Below, one piece after another: positions 1 through 9,364 of a stretch of 64,000 bases of DNA. The notes under the pieces were generated by a model. That model saw nothing but the letters and a program-made list of their open reading frames with translations, did no database searches and had not been told where the DNA came from. Every line of letters begins with the position of its first letter. The first letter of the stretch is position 1. The stretch comes from an uncultured Bryobacteraceae bacterium (lineage in GTDB: Bacteria > Acidobacteriota > Terriglobia > Bryobacterales > Bryobacteraceae), in assembly GCA_938027685.1 (NCBI GenBank), contig CALJAM010000007.1:1-64000 (forward strand), written 5' to 3'. The position numbers were made by a program, and so were the translations under genes.

Positions 1-3000
1 GGAGTGACGCCGGGCGCTACCTGGGAAAAGCATATCTCGGGCAACCCGGCCTTCACCGACCAGGTCTACTACGACGGCATCGCGCTCAGCCGGGGTGATC
101 TGGCCAACGACATCGAGGTCAATCCCTCGGTGGACGCCATCGCCGAGTTCAAACTGATCACCAACAACTATTCGGCCGAATACGCCCATGCGCTGGGCGG
201 CATCACCTCGTTCACCATGAAGAGCGGCACCAACGAGCTGCACGGCTCGCTCTACCACTACCACCGCAACACCGTCACGACCGCCAACAGCTTCTTCAAC
301 AACCTGTCGGGCGTCGAGCGGCCCAAGCTTATCCGCAACATCTTCGGCGGCTCCGCAGGCGGGCCTCTCGTCAAGAACCGCCTTTTCCTGTTCGGTAACT
401 TCGAGGGACGTCGCGATGCCCGTGACGGCTCCGCAGTGCGCTACGTGCCCTCGATGGACATGCGCCGCGGCATCCTGCATTACCAGCGCCGGGACGGCAC
501 CATCGCGACCGTCACCCCGCAGGAAATCGCAGCCAAACTCGACCCGCGCGGGGTCAACCAGGCTGTGCTCCGGCTGCTTCAGACCTATCCTGAGCCCAAC
601 GACTTCACGGTGGGCGACAACCTGAACATCGTGGGCTTCCGTTTCAAGGCCCCCACGCCCCTGCGCTGGAACACCTACATCTCGCGCCTGGACTACATTC
701 TAGACTCCGAAAGCAAGCACAATCTCTTCGTGCGCGGCAACCTTCAGAACGACAATGAAAAGGGCATGCCGCAGTTCCCGGGCCAGCCTCCGGCCTCGGT
801 GACCCTACGCAACAACAAGGGCATCGCCGTCGGGCTGACCAGCACCTTCCGGCCGAACCTGATCAGCAACTTTCGCTGGGGTTTGACCCGCGTGGGCTGG
901 GAGGCCACCGGGCTGGCGAAGTTTTCCGCCGTGACCCTGCGCGGGCTCGACAGCCCCGTGGCCCTCACGCGCGGCTTTGCCGCCATCATCCCCACCTACA
1001 CGCTGGCCGAAGACATGAACTGGGTCAAGGGTTCGCATAACGTCCAGTTCGGGTTCGTCATTCGCTGGACGCGCAACCAGCGCAATACGGACCAGAATTC
1101 GTGGTCGAGCGCGGTGGCCAACGCCTCCTGGCTGGTAGACTCCGGCGCCGAGCTGAACCGGCCCTGGCCCGACATGGCTACCTCCCAGATCACCTACTTC
1201 CGGTACGCCATGGCCGACGTGATGGGGCTGGTGACGCAAGGCAACGCGCAATACAACTATAAGGTCGACGGCACGGTGCTGAAAGAAGGCGAGCCCGTCT
1301 TCCGCAACTTCGCCAACGAGGAGTACGAGTTCTACATTCAGGACACCTGGCGCGCCACACGAGCGCTGACTTTTACCGGCGGCCTGCGCTATTCGCTCAT
1401 GCCGCCCTACTACGAGAAGAACGGCCAGCAGGTCTCGCCGAACATTCCCATCGGGCAATGGTTCGACCTGCGCGGCGGACTGGCGATGCAAGGCAAGTCG
1501 CAATTGGAGGCCGGGCGGATTTCTTTCGTGCCCCGTGATCAGGGCGGCCGCCCGCTCTACGCCTTCCACAAGAGAAACCTCGCGCCTCGCCTTGCCTTGG
1601 CTTACTCACCCCAGGGTACGGGCGGACTGAGCAAGTTCTTCTTCGGGGGTCCGGGCCGCAGCTCGATCCGCGCCGGCTGGGGCATGTACTACGACCTGTT
1701 CGGCAGCGGCCTGATGCGCTCTTATGACTCGACCGCTTTCGGCCTGTCGACGCGGCTGGTGAATCCTTCGGCCGTGTTGACCGTGGCCACTGCGCCGCGC
1801 TTCACGGCCATCGATCAAATTCCCGCCGGTTTGCTGCTGCCGGCGCCCCCGGCCAAGTTCCCGGCGCAGTACCCGGACGTGTTTGCCATCACCAACGGTC
1901 TGGACGACACCATCGTCCCGCCCTACAACATGAGCGCCAATTTCTCGGTCGCCCGCGAGTTCCGGGACGGCTGGTTCGTCCAGGGCTCCTACGTCGGCCG
2001 CTTCTCGCGCCGCTCCCTGGTGCGCCGCGACGCCGCCATGCCCACCAACATTTGGGATCCGAAGTCCGGCATGAGCTACTTCGAGGCGGCTACCATCCTG
2101 GCGCGACAGGCCGTTGCCGGCGTGCCTGTTTCCGCTGTGCAGAAGGTGCCGTACTGGGAGAACCTTTATAGCAAGGCGGCGACGGCTACGCTGACCGCCA
2201 CGCAGGTGGTCTACGCGCGTTACGCCGCGAATCTCTACGACTGGACGTACGCGCTCTACCAGCTCGATACCGGCGCCGGTCAGGGCAACTGCGCGGCGCG
2301 CAACCGTTGCAGCGACTTAGGACCTTGGGCCTTCTTCCACCCGCAGTTTTCCTACCTCTCGGTGTTCAGCTCGATCGCCGGAGGCAACTACCACGGCATG
2401 CAGTGGACGCTCCGCAAGCGTTTCGCCAACGGCGACATGGTGGACGTCAACTATACGTGGTCGAAGTCCATCGACCTCCGCTCGAACACCGAGCGTGTGG
2501 GCTACGCCACGGGCGTGATCTGGAACCCGTGGTATCCGCGCCTGCACAAGGGAGTCTCCGACTACGACAACACGCATCTTTTCAACGCCTTGTGGGTCTA
2601 TAACCTGCCCTTTGGCAAGCGCGCACGCTTCCTTGCCGATGCTCCGGGTTGGTTGGATGCCTTGATCGGCGGCTGGCAACTGGCCGGCATCTGGCGCTGG
2701 TCGAGCGGGTTCCCGATCAGCGTCTTCCAGACGGGCGTGTGGCCGACCAACTGGAACAACAACAACTGGGCGGTCTGGAACGGCAAGCCGTTCGAGCGGC
2801 GGCAGACCAAGAACGCCCCTGCCGTGGCGGGCCGGGGCGGGCCTAACATGTTCCCCGATCCCAAGGCGGCGCTGGAGGCCTTTGATTACGAGATGCCGGG
2901 GGGAATCGGCACGCGCAACGGCATCCGTGGCGACGGCATTTTCAACGTCGATGCCAGCCTGTCCAAGCGCTTCCGGATGCCGTACGCCGACGGCCGCCAC

Positions 3001-3162
3001 TCGCTGCAGTTGCGGTGGGAGGTCTTCAACATCAGCAACACGGTGAAGTTCGACGTGGGTGACGCTTCGCTGGACATCTCCACGGCCGGCACTTTCGGCA
3101 AGTACACGTCCCAGTTGACCTCGCCGCGTGTGATGCAGTTCGGACTCCGCTACGAGTTCTGA
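1..3162 (+). CDS. Oar-like TonB-dependent receptor, 3' part (5' end outside window)
   Basis: Outer-membrane beta-barrel protein of the TonB-dependent, Oar-like type, probably for uptake or binding of large substrates. The frame is open to the first base, so the signal peptide, the carboxypeptidase-regulatory-like domain usual in this family and the start of the plug are missing. The visible part begins in the plug (VDAIAEFKLITNNYSAEY, then GGITSFTMKSGTNELHGSLY) and runs into a barrel of about 900 residues rich in aromatic residues in alternating strands. The protein ends in Tyr-Glu-Phe; a C-terminal Phe is the usual signal for barrel insertion by BamA. A GTG at base 4 is only an internal codon. 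No partner gene follows: the next gene, hisS, starts 140 bases later with its own leader. The substrate cannot be told from sequence. Confidence 0.9.
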   Translation, partial: GVTPGATWEKHISGNPAFTDQVYYDGIALSRGDLANDIEVNPSVDAIAEFKLITNNYSAEYAHALGGITSFTMKSGTNELHGSLYHYHRNTVTTANSFFNNLSGVERPKLIRNIFGGSAGGPLVKNRLFLFGNFEGRRDARDGSAVRYVPSMDMRRGILHYQRRDGTIATVTPQEIAAKLDPRGVNQAVLRLLQTYPEPNDFTVGDNLNIVGFRFKAPTPLRWNTYISRLDYILDSESKHNLFVRGNLQNDNEKGMPQFPGQPPASVTLRNNKGIAVGLTSTFRPNLISNFRWGLTRVGWEATGLAKFSAVTLRGLDSPVALTRGFAAIIPTYTLAEDMNWVKGSHNVQFGFVIRWTRNQRNTDQNSWSSAVANASWLVDSGAELNRPWPDMATSQITYFRYAMADVMGLVTQGNAQYNYKVDGTVLKEGEPVFRNFANEEYEFYIQDTWRATRALTFTGGLRYSLMPPYYEKNGQQVSPNIPIGQWFDLRGGLAMQGKSQLEAGRISFVPRDQGGRPLYAFHKRNLAPRLALAYSPQGTGGLSKFFFGGPGRSSIRAGWGMYYDLFGSGLMRSYDSTAFGLSTRLVNPSAVLTVATAPRFTAIDQIPAGLLLPAPPAKFPAQYPDVFAITNGLDDTIVPPYNMSANFSVAREFRDGWFVQGSYVGRFSRRSLVRRDAAMPTNIWDPKSGMSYFEAATILARQAVAGVPVSAVQKVPYWENLYSKAATATLTATQVVYARYAANLYDWTYALYQLDTGAGQGNCAARNRCSDLGPWAFFHPQFSYLSVFSSIAGGNYHGMQWTLRKRFANGDMVDVNYTWSKSIDLRSNTERVGYATGVIWNPWYPRLHKGVSDYDNTHLFNALWVYNLPFGKRARFLADAPGWLDALIGGWQLAGIWRWSSGFPISVFQTGVWPTNWNNNNWAVWNGKPFERRQTKNAPAVAGRGGPNMFPDPKAALEAFDYEMPGGIGTRNGIRGDGIFNVDASLSKRFRMPYADGRHSLQLRWEVFNISNTVKFDVGDASLDISTAGTFGKYTSQLTSPRVMQFGLRYEF

Positions 3163-3304
3163 GAAAGGCAGGCCTGCGGCACCGCCTGTGCTAAGATAAG
3201 AGCTTCGAATCGCGCGGGTTGCGGGCCGAGGCGCCCGGGCCTCGGTCCTCAGCCTGCATTCTCGGGCTCGCCCAGCCCATCCCGCGATAGTCAGGTCCAC
3301 GGAG

Positions 3305-4558
3305 TTGATTCGAGCCGTCAAGGGAACACGCGACTTGCTGCCCCCCGCCACCACCCTGTGGAACCAGGTGGAAGAGGCGGCGCGACGTGTTTTCCGTGCC
3401 TACCACTACCGCGAAATCCGCACCCCCGTGCTCGAGCTCACGGAACTGTTCGCCCGCGGCGTGGGGCAGGAAACCGATATCGTGAGCAAGGAGATGTACA
3501 CCTTCGAGGACCGCGACGGCTGCTCGCTCACCCTGCGCCCGGAGGCGACAGCGTCGGTCATCCGGGCCTATCTGGAGCACCGCCTCGACCAGCAGCCCGG
3601 CGTGCAGAAGCTCTACTACATCGGGCCGATGTTCCGCCGCGAGCGGCCGCAGAAGGGCCGCTACCGTCAATTCCATCAGATCGGCGCCGAAGCCATCGGT
3701 TCGGGGGCGCCCGCCGTGGATGCCGAGATCATCGAACTGGTCACGGAGGTGCTCTCTCAGGCGGGCCTCGAGGATTTCTCCTTGCTGCTGAACTCGGTGG
3801 GCTGCCCGAAGTGCCGCCCCGCCTACGTGGAGCGCCTGCGGGCCGAGTTGCGCACCCAAGCCGCCGCGCTCTGCACGGATTGCCGGCGTCGCACGGAAAC
3901 CAACCCGCTGCGCGTGCTGGACTGCAAGGTGCCGGAAGACCAGCCGGTCATCGCCGTGCTGCCTTCCATTCTCGACCATCTCTGTGCGGAGTGCCGTGCG
4001 CACTTCGAGGCGGTGCGACGCATGCTCGATCAACGCGGGATCGCGTACGAGCTGGCGCCCAGACTGGTGCGCGGCCTGGATTACTACATGCGCACGACCT
4101 TCGAGCTGGTCCACGGCTCGTTGGGCGCGCAGAACTCGGTGGCCGGCGGAGGGCGCTACGACGGGCTGGCCGAGGCCCTAGGCGCAAAGACCGCGGCGCC
4201 CGGCATCGGCTTCTCGATCGGCGAGGACCGGCTGGTGTTGGCGCTGGAACAGGCCGGTCGCGCGCCCCAGAACTTTGCGCCGGACCTTTTCATCGCTGCG
4301 GTGGGTGAGAGCGCACTCGAACAGGCCGCCGTGCTCGCGCGCAGGCTGCGTGCCACGGGCGCCGCCGTGGACCTGAGCTTCGAGCCGCGCCTGAAGCGCT
4401 CGCTCGAAATCGCCAACCGGCTGGGCGTGCGCCGCGTGCTGATCGTGGGCGAGGAAGAGCTCGCTTCCGGGAGCTATACACTCAGAGATATGCAGACCGG
4501 CGAACAGCAGAGGCTCACCGAACAGGAAGTGGCGAGCCTGCTGGCCGGCGGGAACTGA
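3305..4558 (+). CDS. hisS: Histidyl-tRNA synthetase
   Basis: Charges tRNA-His with histidine in the cytoplasm. It is a class II synthetase of 417 residues, the usual bacterial length. The N-terminus reads IRAVKGTRDLLPP. Motif 2 is seen as MFRRERPQKGRYRQFHQIG, the histidine-specific signature as GLDYYMRTTFELVH, and motif 3 as GIGFSIGEDRL. The C-terminal anticodon-binding domain starts at about residue 325. The start is a TTG chosen by homology of the N-terminus; a GGAG lies directly against it, too close to act as a normal ribosome site. It is followed by aspS with one base between stop and start, so the two synthetases form one operon, an order common in bacteria. Confidence 0.96.
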   Translation: MIRAVKGTRDLLPPATTLWNQVEEAARRVFRAYHYREIRTPVLELTELFARGVGQETDIVSKEMYTFEDRDGCSLTLRPEATASVIRAYLEHRLDQQPGVQKLYYIGPMFRRERPQKGRYRQFHQIGAEAIGSGAPAVDAEIIELVTEVLSQAGLEDFSLLLNSVGCPKCRPAYVERLRAELRTQAAALCTDCRRRTETNPLRVLDCKVPEDQPVIAVLPSILDHLCAECRAHFEAVRRMLDQRGIAYELAPRLVRGLDYYMRTTFELVHGSLGAQNSVAGGGRYDGLAEALGAKTAAPGIGFSIGEDRLVLALEQAGRAPQNFAPDLFIAAVGESALEQAAVLARRLRATGAAVDLSFEPRLKRSLEIANRLGVRRVLIVGEEELASGSYTLRDMQTGEQQRLTEQEVASLLAGGN

Positions 4559-4559
4559 T

Positions 4560-6365
4560 ATGCGGGAAGCGCCTGAGAGCACCAAGGCCGCCACTGTACC
4601 CCTGGATTTTCTGGGAGATCTGCGCAGGACGCACACCTGCGGCGAGTTACGCGCATCCGACGCGGGGCGCCGCGCGCTGCTGATGGGTTGGGTGCATCGC
4701 CGTCGCGATCTGGGCGGAGTCATTTTCCTGCACCTGCGCGATCGCGAAGGCGTCACGCAGGTGGTCTTTCACGCCAATCTCGATCCGGAGGTCCACCGCA
4801 AGGCCGAGATGCTTCGTCTGGAGTACGTGATTGCGGTGGAGGGCCGCGTCGAGAAGCGGTCGCCCGAGACCGTCAACCCGAACATCTCCACCGGCGAGAT
4901 CGAGCTGGTGGCCGAGAAGCTATGGATCCTGAACGACTCGCGCACCCCGCCCTTCCCGCTGGAGGACGACGTCGAGGTCAGCGAGGAAGTCCGTCTGAAG
5001 TATCGCTTCGTGGACTTGCGGCGACCGCGCATGCAGCGCAACATCATCCTTCGCTCGCGCGTCTCGTTCGCCGTGCGCGAGTTCCTCACCTCGCAGGGAT
5101 TCCTCGAGATCGAGACGCCTTTCATGACGCGCTCGACCCCCGAAGGGGCACGTGACTTCCTGGTGCCCAGCCGCCTGCAGCCCGGCTCCTTCTATGCGCT
5201 GCCGCAGTCGCCGCAACTGTTCAAGCAACTGCTCATGGTGGCGGGCTTGGACAAGTATTTTCAGATCGTGCGGTGTTTCCGCGACGAGGACCTGCGGGCC
5301 GACCGCCAGCCCGAGTTCACCCAGATCGACCTCGAGATGTCCTTCCCGCAGCAGGAGCGTATCTTCGAGGTGATCGAGCCCATGCTCGAAAAGGTGTGCG
5401 AGGTCGCCGGCTACCGCATCCAAACTCCGTTTCCGCGGCTGACGTATGCCGAGGCCATGCGCCGCTACGGCACGGACAAGCCGGACCTGCGCCTGCCGCC
5501 CATGTACGCGGTCGAAGACCTCTTCCCACCCGGGGCGCTGAATGTCGGAGACTTCCCGCTCATGGCCATCCGCATCCCCGGCGTGGGACAGCTCAGCCGG
5601 CGCGAACGCGAGGAGTTGAAAGCGTTCGGCTCCGAGCGCGGCTTGCGCGTCTACGACGATCTGAAGCGGCTCGAGCGCGATTTTCCACAGGCGCTCGAGC
5701 AGGTGCGCGCGCGGGTGGGCTGCGGCTCGGACGATCTCCTGCTGTTGGCCACCTGGGCGGGAGCTGTGCAGGGGCAGCGCCCCCTCGAGACCGCTCTGGC
5801 CGCCTGCGGACAGTTGCGTTTGTACGCCGGCCAAAAATACAACGACCGCCACCGCCTTCTCGATTCGCGCGATTTCCGCTTCCTCTGGGTCACTGACTTT
5901 CCGATGTTCGAGTGGGATGAGCAGGAGCGCCGTTGGACCGCGGCGCACCATCCCTTCACCTCCCCACACGACGAGGATCTGGACAAACTTACGACGGATC
6001 CGGCCTCCTGCCGGGCCAAATCATACGACCTCGTGCTCAACGGCATCGAGCTTGGATCGGGTTCCATCCGTATCCATCGGCGTGACGTGCAGTCGCGCGT
6101 CTTCGACGCCCTTGGCTTCACGCGCGAAGAGGCCCAGCGCCGGTTCGGCTTCCTTCTCGAAGCGCTCGAGTACGGCGCGCCGCCCCACGGCGGGATCGCG
6201 CTGGGACTGGACCGCCTCGTCATGATCCTGGCGGGAGAGAGCACGATCCGTGACGTCATCCCGTTCCCCAAAACCTCGCGCGGCGCGGACCTGATGTGTG
6301 AGGCGCCTTCGCCCGTTCCCGAGCAGCAGCTCCGGGAGCTGGGCATCACACTGCTACGCCGCTGA
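4560..6365 (+). CDS. aspS: Aspartyl-tRNA synthetase, probably non-discriminating (Asp/Asn)
   Basis: Class II synthetase of 601 residues of the bacterial type. It has an N-terminal OB-fold anticodon domain (about residues 25-135), the catalytic core with QSPQLFKQLLM and FRDEDLRADRQPEFTQ, an inserted GAD domain (about 310-420), and the C-terminal motif 3 (GLDRLVMILAGE). In the anticodon domain the residue after GWV is His46 (GWVHRRRDLGG). A histidine here is found in enzymes that charge both tRNA-Asp and tRNA-Asn, such as that of Pseudomonas aeruginosa. The dual specificity is therefore inferred; it would need GatCAB, which is not in this window. It lies one base behind hisS. Confidence 0.95.
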   Translation: MREAPESTKAATVPLDFLGDLRRTHTCGELRASDAGRRALLMGWVHRRRDLGGVIFLHLRDREGVTQVVFHANLDPEVHRKAEMLRLEYVIAVEGRVEKRSPETVNPNISTGEIELVAEKLWILNDSRTPPFPLEDDVEVSEEVRLKYRFVDLRRPRMQRNIILRSRVSFAVREFLTSQGFLEIETPFMTRSTPEGARDFLVPSRLQPGSFYALPQSPQLFKQLLMVAGLDKYFQIVRCFRDEDLRADRQPEFTQIDLEMSFPQQERIFEVIEPMLEKVCEVAGYRIQTPFPRLTYAEAMRRYGTDKPDLRLPPMYAVEDLFPPGALNVGDFPLMAIRIPGVGQLSRREREELKAFGSERGLRVYDDLKRLERDFPQALEQVRARVGCGSDDLLLLATWAGAVQGQRPLETALAACGQLRLYAGQKYNDRHRLLDSRDFRFLWVTDFPMFEWDEQERRWTAAHHPFTSPHDEDLDKLTTDPASCRAKSYDLVLNGIELGSGSIRIHRRDVQSRVFDALGFTREEAQRRFGFLLEALEYGAPPHGGIALGLDRLVMILAGESTIRDVIPFPKTSRGADLMCEAPSPVPEQQLRELGITLLRR

Positions 6366-6505
6366 GCGTAGGTGCGGCTGCCCCCGGCCGGCGTGCAAAG
6401 GCCCGCATAGGGGCTAGAACTTACCCCCATTGGCGCCTACGACCAAAGTTAACCATTGACTGAAAACTAAGGACATCAACTCAAGTTATCGTCCGCCATG
6501 GTACC

Positions 6506-6515
6506 GTTTATAAAC
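6506..6515. promoter_or_regulatory. AT-rich palindrome upstream of response regulator
   Basis: A perfect ten-base palindrome, GTTTATAAAC, lies inside an AT-rich island (about 6440-6570) that stands out from the GC-rich surroundings. It is 20 bases upstream of the -35 element of the response-regulator promoter. It could be an operator or activator site, possibly for the regulator itself; no binding evidence exists. Confidence 0.35.
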
Positions 6516-6535
6516 TCTTTTAATGTCGCCGCCGA

Positions 6536-6565
6536 TTGACGAGGTACTAGTATTCGCCATAGAAT
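6536..6565 (+). promoter_or_regulatory. Sigma-70-type promoter of the response regulator gene
   Basis: TTGACG (6536-6541) and TAGAAT (6560-6565) are separated by 18 bases; each hexamer matches the consensus at five of six positions. The predicted transcript starts near 6572, just ahead of a GAGGAG ribosome site (6579-6584). The promoter lies inside the longer possible reading frame beginning at 6523 and so decides in favour of the ATG at 6595. Confidence 0.7.
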
Positions 6566-6594
6566 CAAGCGAGACCCCGAGGAGCGGACAAGCG

Positions 6595-7326
6595 ATGGAA
6601 GCACGAGCCGACCTGCGCGATAGCGATCCCCCGACCGAGCCGAACCGGGGTCGCATCCGTATCGTGATTGCCGACGACCATCCCATCTTTCGCGACGGCC
6701 TGCGTAAGCTGTTGAGCCTTGAGGAGGACTTCGAGGTTGTCGGGGAAGCCGGCGACGGCCCGGAAGTCTTCCGGCTGCTCGAGGAGCTGGAGCCGGACAT
6801 CCTGCTTTTGGACCTCCGCATGCCCGGCCTGGACGGGCTCGCCGTACTGCAACGTCTGCAGCTCGCCCGCAAGCGCACCAAGATCATCGTCCTAACGGCG
6901 TCGGAGGATAAGAACGAGTACGTGCAAGCGATGAAGTTCGGATGCTCGGGCATCGTGCTCAAACAGACCGCGACCGAGCTGTTGATGAAGAGCATCCGCA
7001 AGGTGCACGCCGGCGAGATCTGGTTGGACTCTTACACGACGGCGGCCGTCATGCGCCAGTTCGCCGCGGTGCCGGACCCCGGGCCGGCCTCGGATCGTCG
7101 CGGTCGCGGGCGTGCCCCGCTCAGCCAGCGCGAGCGCGAGATCGTGGCCCTGGTGGCGCAAGGTTACAAGAACAAGGAAATCGCCGAGAAGATGTTCATC
7201 AGCGAGCAGACAGTCAAGAACCACTTGCACAACATCTTTGACAAGTTGGGAGTCTCGGATCGTCTCGAGTTGGCGCTTTACGCCATCCACAGGGGTTTGC
7301 ACGAACCGGCCCCCCCGGAGTCTTGA
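6595..7326 (+). CDS. NarL/FixJ-family response regulator
   Basis: DNA-binding response regulator of 243 residues. The receiver domain (about residues 20-140) has the acidic pair in IADDHP, the phosphate-accepting Asp73 in LLLDLRMPG, the Thr in IIVLTAS and the conserved Lys in VLKQTA. The C-terminal LuxR-type helix-turn-helix (about 176-235) reads LSQREREIVALVAQGYKNKEIA. The start at 6595 is chosen because a good promoter lies upstream of it but inside the longer frame, and a GAGGAG site precedes it by ten bases. No sensor kinase is adjacent, so it is an orphan regulator with unknown input and targets. Its AT-rich upstream region with a palindrome suggests regulation at this promoter. Confidence 0.93.
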   Translation: MEARADLRDSDPPTEPNRGRIRIVIADDHPIFRDGLRKLLSLEEDFEVVGEAGDGPEVFRLLEELEPDILLLDLRMPGLDGLAVLQRLQLARKRTKIIVLTASEDKNEYVQAMKFGCSGIVLKQTATELLMKSIRKVHAGEIWLDSYTTAAVMRQFAAVPDPGPASDRRGRGRAPLSQREREIVALVAQGYKNKEIAEKMFISEQTVKNHLHNIFDKLGVSDRLELALYAIHRGLHEPAPPES

Positions 7327-7366
7327 ATCCGGGTTCCCCGTACCCTCGTCTGCTCGCCGCTTTTCG

Positions 7367-7380
7367 GCCGCTGTTGCGGC
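7367..7380 (+). terminator. Possible weak terminator after the response regulator
   Basis: A five-pair stem GCCGC-TGTT-GCGGC is followed by TTGCATT, only loosely like a U-tract. It may end the regulator transcript; support is weak. Confidence 0.25.
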
Positions 7381-7433
7381 TTGCATTCGTCAACCGAGAG
7401 GACTAGCATTCATGATTGGAGGACCGCATTCAG

Positions 7434-7850
7434 ATGACGTCATCTCAGTTGTTCCGGTGGGCACTGGCCGCTGCTGTTCTCCCGGTGCTTTGGGCTCAGA
7501 CTCCGATGCCCCGCATGATCTCGGTCGAGCCGACTTCCGGCAAGGTGGGCGACATCCTCACCGTGACCGGGGAGAATTTGGAAAAGACGCACGTGGCCGA
7601 GGTCTTTCTCACCGATGGTAAGAACGACCTCAAGGTGCCTGTCACCGAGCAGGCCGCCACGACCCTGAAGTTCCGCATTCCGCCCAACGTGAAGCCGGGC
7701 AAGTGGGCGCTGATGATCCTGACCGCGGGCAAGGATCCCAAATACATCGAGCAGCCGGTGAAGGTGATTGTAGAATCGGCGGAAGCTGCCAAGCCGGAGG
7801 CTCCCAAGCCTGAGCAGCCGAAACCCGAGGAGACCAAGCCGCAGCCTTGA
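7434..7850 (+). CDS. Secreted IPT/TIG-domain protein
   Basis: Small exported protein of 138 residues. Residues 1-22 form a Sec signal peptide with a likely cut after LWA. One immunoglobulin-like IPT/TIG domain follows (about 27-115), recognised by PRMISVEPTSGKVGDILTVTG and the GKWALMILT strand. The last 25 residues are a repeat-like Lys-Pro-Glu-rich tail that is probably disordered and could cross the cell wall space or bind a partner. The ATG is preferred over an upstream in-frame TTG at 7416 because GGAGGA (7418-7423) sits ten bases before it. No function is recognised beyond a probable adhesion or carbohydrate-binding fold. Confidence 0.8.
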   Translation: MTSSQLFRWALAAAVLPVLWAQTPMPRMISVEPTSGKVGDILTVTGENLEKTHVAEVFLTDGKNDLKVPVTEQAATTLKFRIPPNVKPGKWALMILTAGKDPKYIEQPVKVIVESAEAAKPEAPKPEQPKPEETKPQP

Positions 7851-7934
7851 GGTGCCTTAGGACTGACAGGAATCCCTGAGGCGCAGCAGCGCGAGCCCCG
7901 CCCAGGCGCTCGTCGGTGCGAGGGGGAAGGGTCG

Positions 7935-9347
7935 TCAACCGCCGACCTGATGCAGCTTCATCAAGTTCGTGGCCCCCGCACGTCCCAGGGGTTGGCCGGC
8001 GACAAAGACCACGCGTTGCCCAGGCGTGAGCAGCCCGCCGGCAGTCAAAGTCCTGTCCACGAACGTCAGCATGTCATCCACCGTAGACATGAGCGGCGCC
8101 GGCAGGGGCCGCGCTCCGAAGACGGGCGCAAGCTGCCGCGCCGGCGCCGGCTCGGGCGTGAAGGCGTAAATCGGCACCGGGGGTCTGTGGGCGGCGAGCA
8201 GCCGCGCCGTCGAACCGCTAACCGTGAAGACTACGATGGCCGCCGCGCGGGCGTCGAGCGCGGCGCGAATGGCTGCCTCGGCCACGACCCCTGCGTCCGA
8301 ATCGGGGGAAGGACCCTGGCCGGGCGGCCGCTCACGGCCCAAATCGTGCTCGGTTTGCGCAGCGATCCGAGCCGCCACGCGCACGGCCTCGACGGGATAC
8401 CGCCCGATAGAGGTCTCTGCGGAAAGCATCACCGCGTCGCTGCCGTCGTAGATGGCGTTGGCCACGTCGCTGACCTCGGCGCGGGTGGGGTAGGGCTTGT
8501 CCACCATGGATTCCAGCATCTGGGTCGCTGTGATCACGAAGCGTGCGCGGCGACGGGCTTCGCGGATGATTCGCTTCTGCGCCCCGGGAACTTTTTCCAG
8601 CGCAAGCTCTACGCCCAAGTCGCCGCGCGCCACCATCACGCCGTCGGCTTCTGCCAGAATCGCTTCCAACTCTTCGAGCGCCTCCGGCTTCTCGATCTTC
8701 GCCACTACCGGCAGCCGCACTCCGATAGCTTCCAGGTGCTCCCTCAGCCGGCGGACGTCGGCGGCGCTGCGCACGAAGGACAGTCCGATCAGGTCCGCGC
8801 CTGCGCGGGTCACCGCGAGTAGGTCCTCGAGGTCCTTTTCCGTGAGCGCGGGCAAATTCAGCCGCGCGCCGGGGACGTTAACGCCTTTGCGGTCCGAAAC
8901 CGCGCCGCCGGACTCGACGCGGCAGCGCACCTCGACGCCGTCGGTGGTCTCGACTCGCAAACGCACCGCCCCGTCGACCAGCAGCACGGTGTCGCCTGGT
9001 CGGACGTCGCGGGCGAAGCCTTGCCAGTTGACCGAGGCGCGCTCGGCCGTGCCTTCCAGCGTTCGCGTAGTCAGCGTGAAGGGGGCGCCGGTTTGAAGCA
9101 GGGCGCTTCCGCCCCGGAAGACGCCCAGCCGCAGCTTCGGCCCCTGGAGGTCGGCCAGAATGGCGGGACGCAGACCCGGGCTAGGAGACAGTTCGCGAAT
9201 GAGCCGCACGCGGGCGGCTTGCTCCTCCCGGCTCCCGTGCGCCATGTTGAGGCGGAACACGTCCACCCCCGCCTCGATGAGCGCGCTGATTATGGCGCTG
9301 TTGTCGCTGGCCGGGCCCAGCGTGGCCACGATTTTCGTGTTCGGCAC
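7935..9347 (-). CDS. pyk: Pyruvate kinase
   Basis: Glycolytic enzyme making pyruvate and ATP from phosphoenolpyruvate and ADP. The 470-residue length is normal for the family. It begins NTKIVATLGPAS, has the active-site lysine segment VVAKIEKPEALEELEAI, the metal-binding MVARGDLGVEL, and ITATQMLESM. The C-terminal allosteric domain starts near residue 340. The start is GTG, preceded by a clear GGAGGA site at about 9355-9360. The GH20 gene lies immediately upstream on the same strand, with its stop codon 17 bases before this start, so the two are probably co-transcribed although not related in function. Confidence 0.96.
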   Translation of the reverse strand: MPNTKIVATLGPASDNSAIISALIEAGVDVFRLNMAHGSREEQAARVRLIRELSPSPGLRPAILADLQGPKLRLGVFRGGSALLQTGAPFTLTTRTLEGTAERASVNWQGFARDVRPGDTVLLVDGAVRLRVETTDGVEVRCRVESGGAVSDRKGVNVPGARLNLPALTEKDLEDLLAVTRAGADLIGLSFVRSAADVRRLREHLEAIGVRLPVVAKIEKPEALEELEAILAEADGVMVARGDLGVELALEKVPGAQKRIIREARRRARFVITATQMLESMVDKPYPTRAEVSDVANAIYDGSDAVMLSAETSIGRYPVEAVRVAARIAAQTEHDLGRERPPGQGPSPDSDAGVVAEAAIRAALDARAAAIVVFTVSGSTARLLAAHRPPVPIYAFTPEPAPARQLAPVFGARPLPAPLMSTVDDMLTFVDRTLTAGGLLTPGQRVVFVAGQPLGRAGATNLMKLHQVGG

Positions 9348-9364
9348 CGAATCGTCCTCCTGCC

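Noticed and set aside
7850-7935. Possible bidirectional terminator between the IPT protein and pyk
   Set aside because: Only short imperfect stems (CCTTAGG/CCTGAGG with a 13-base loop, CGAGC/GCTCG) and no U-tract on either strand.
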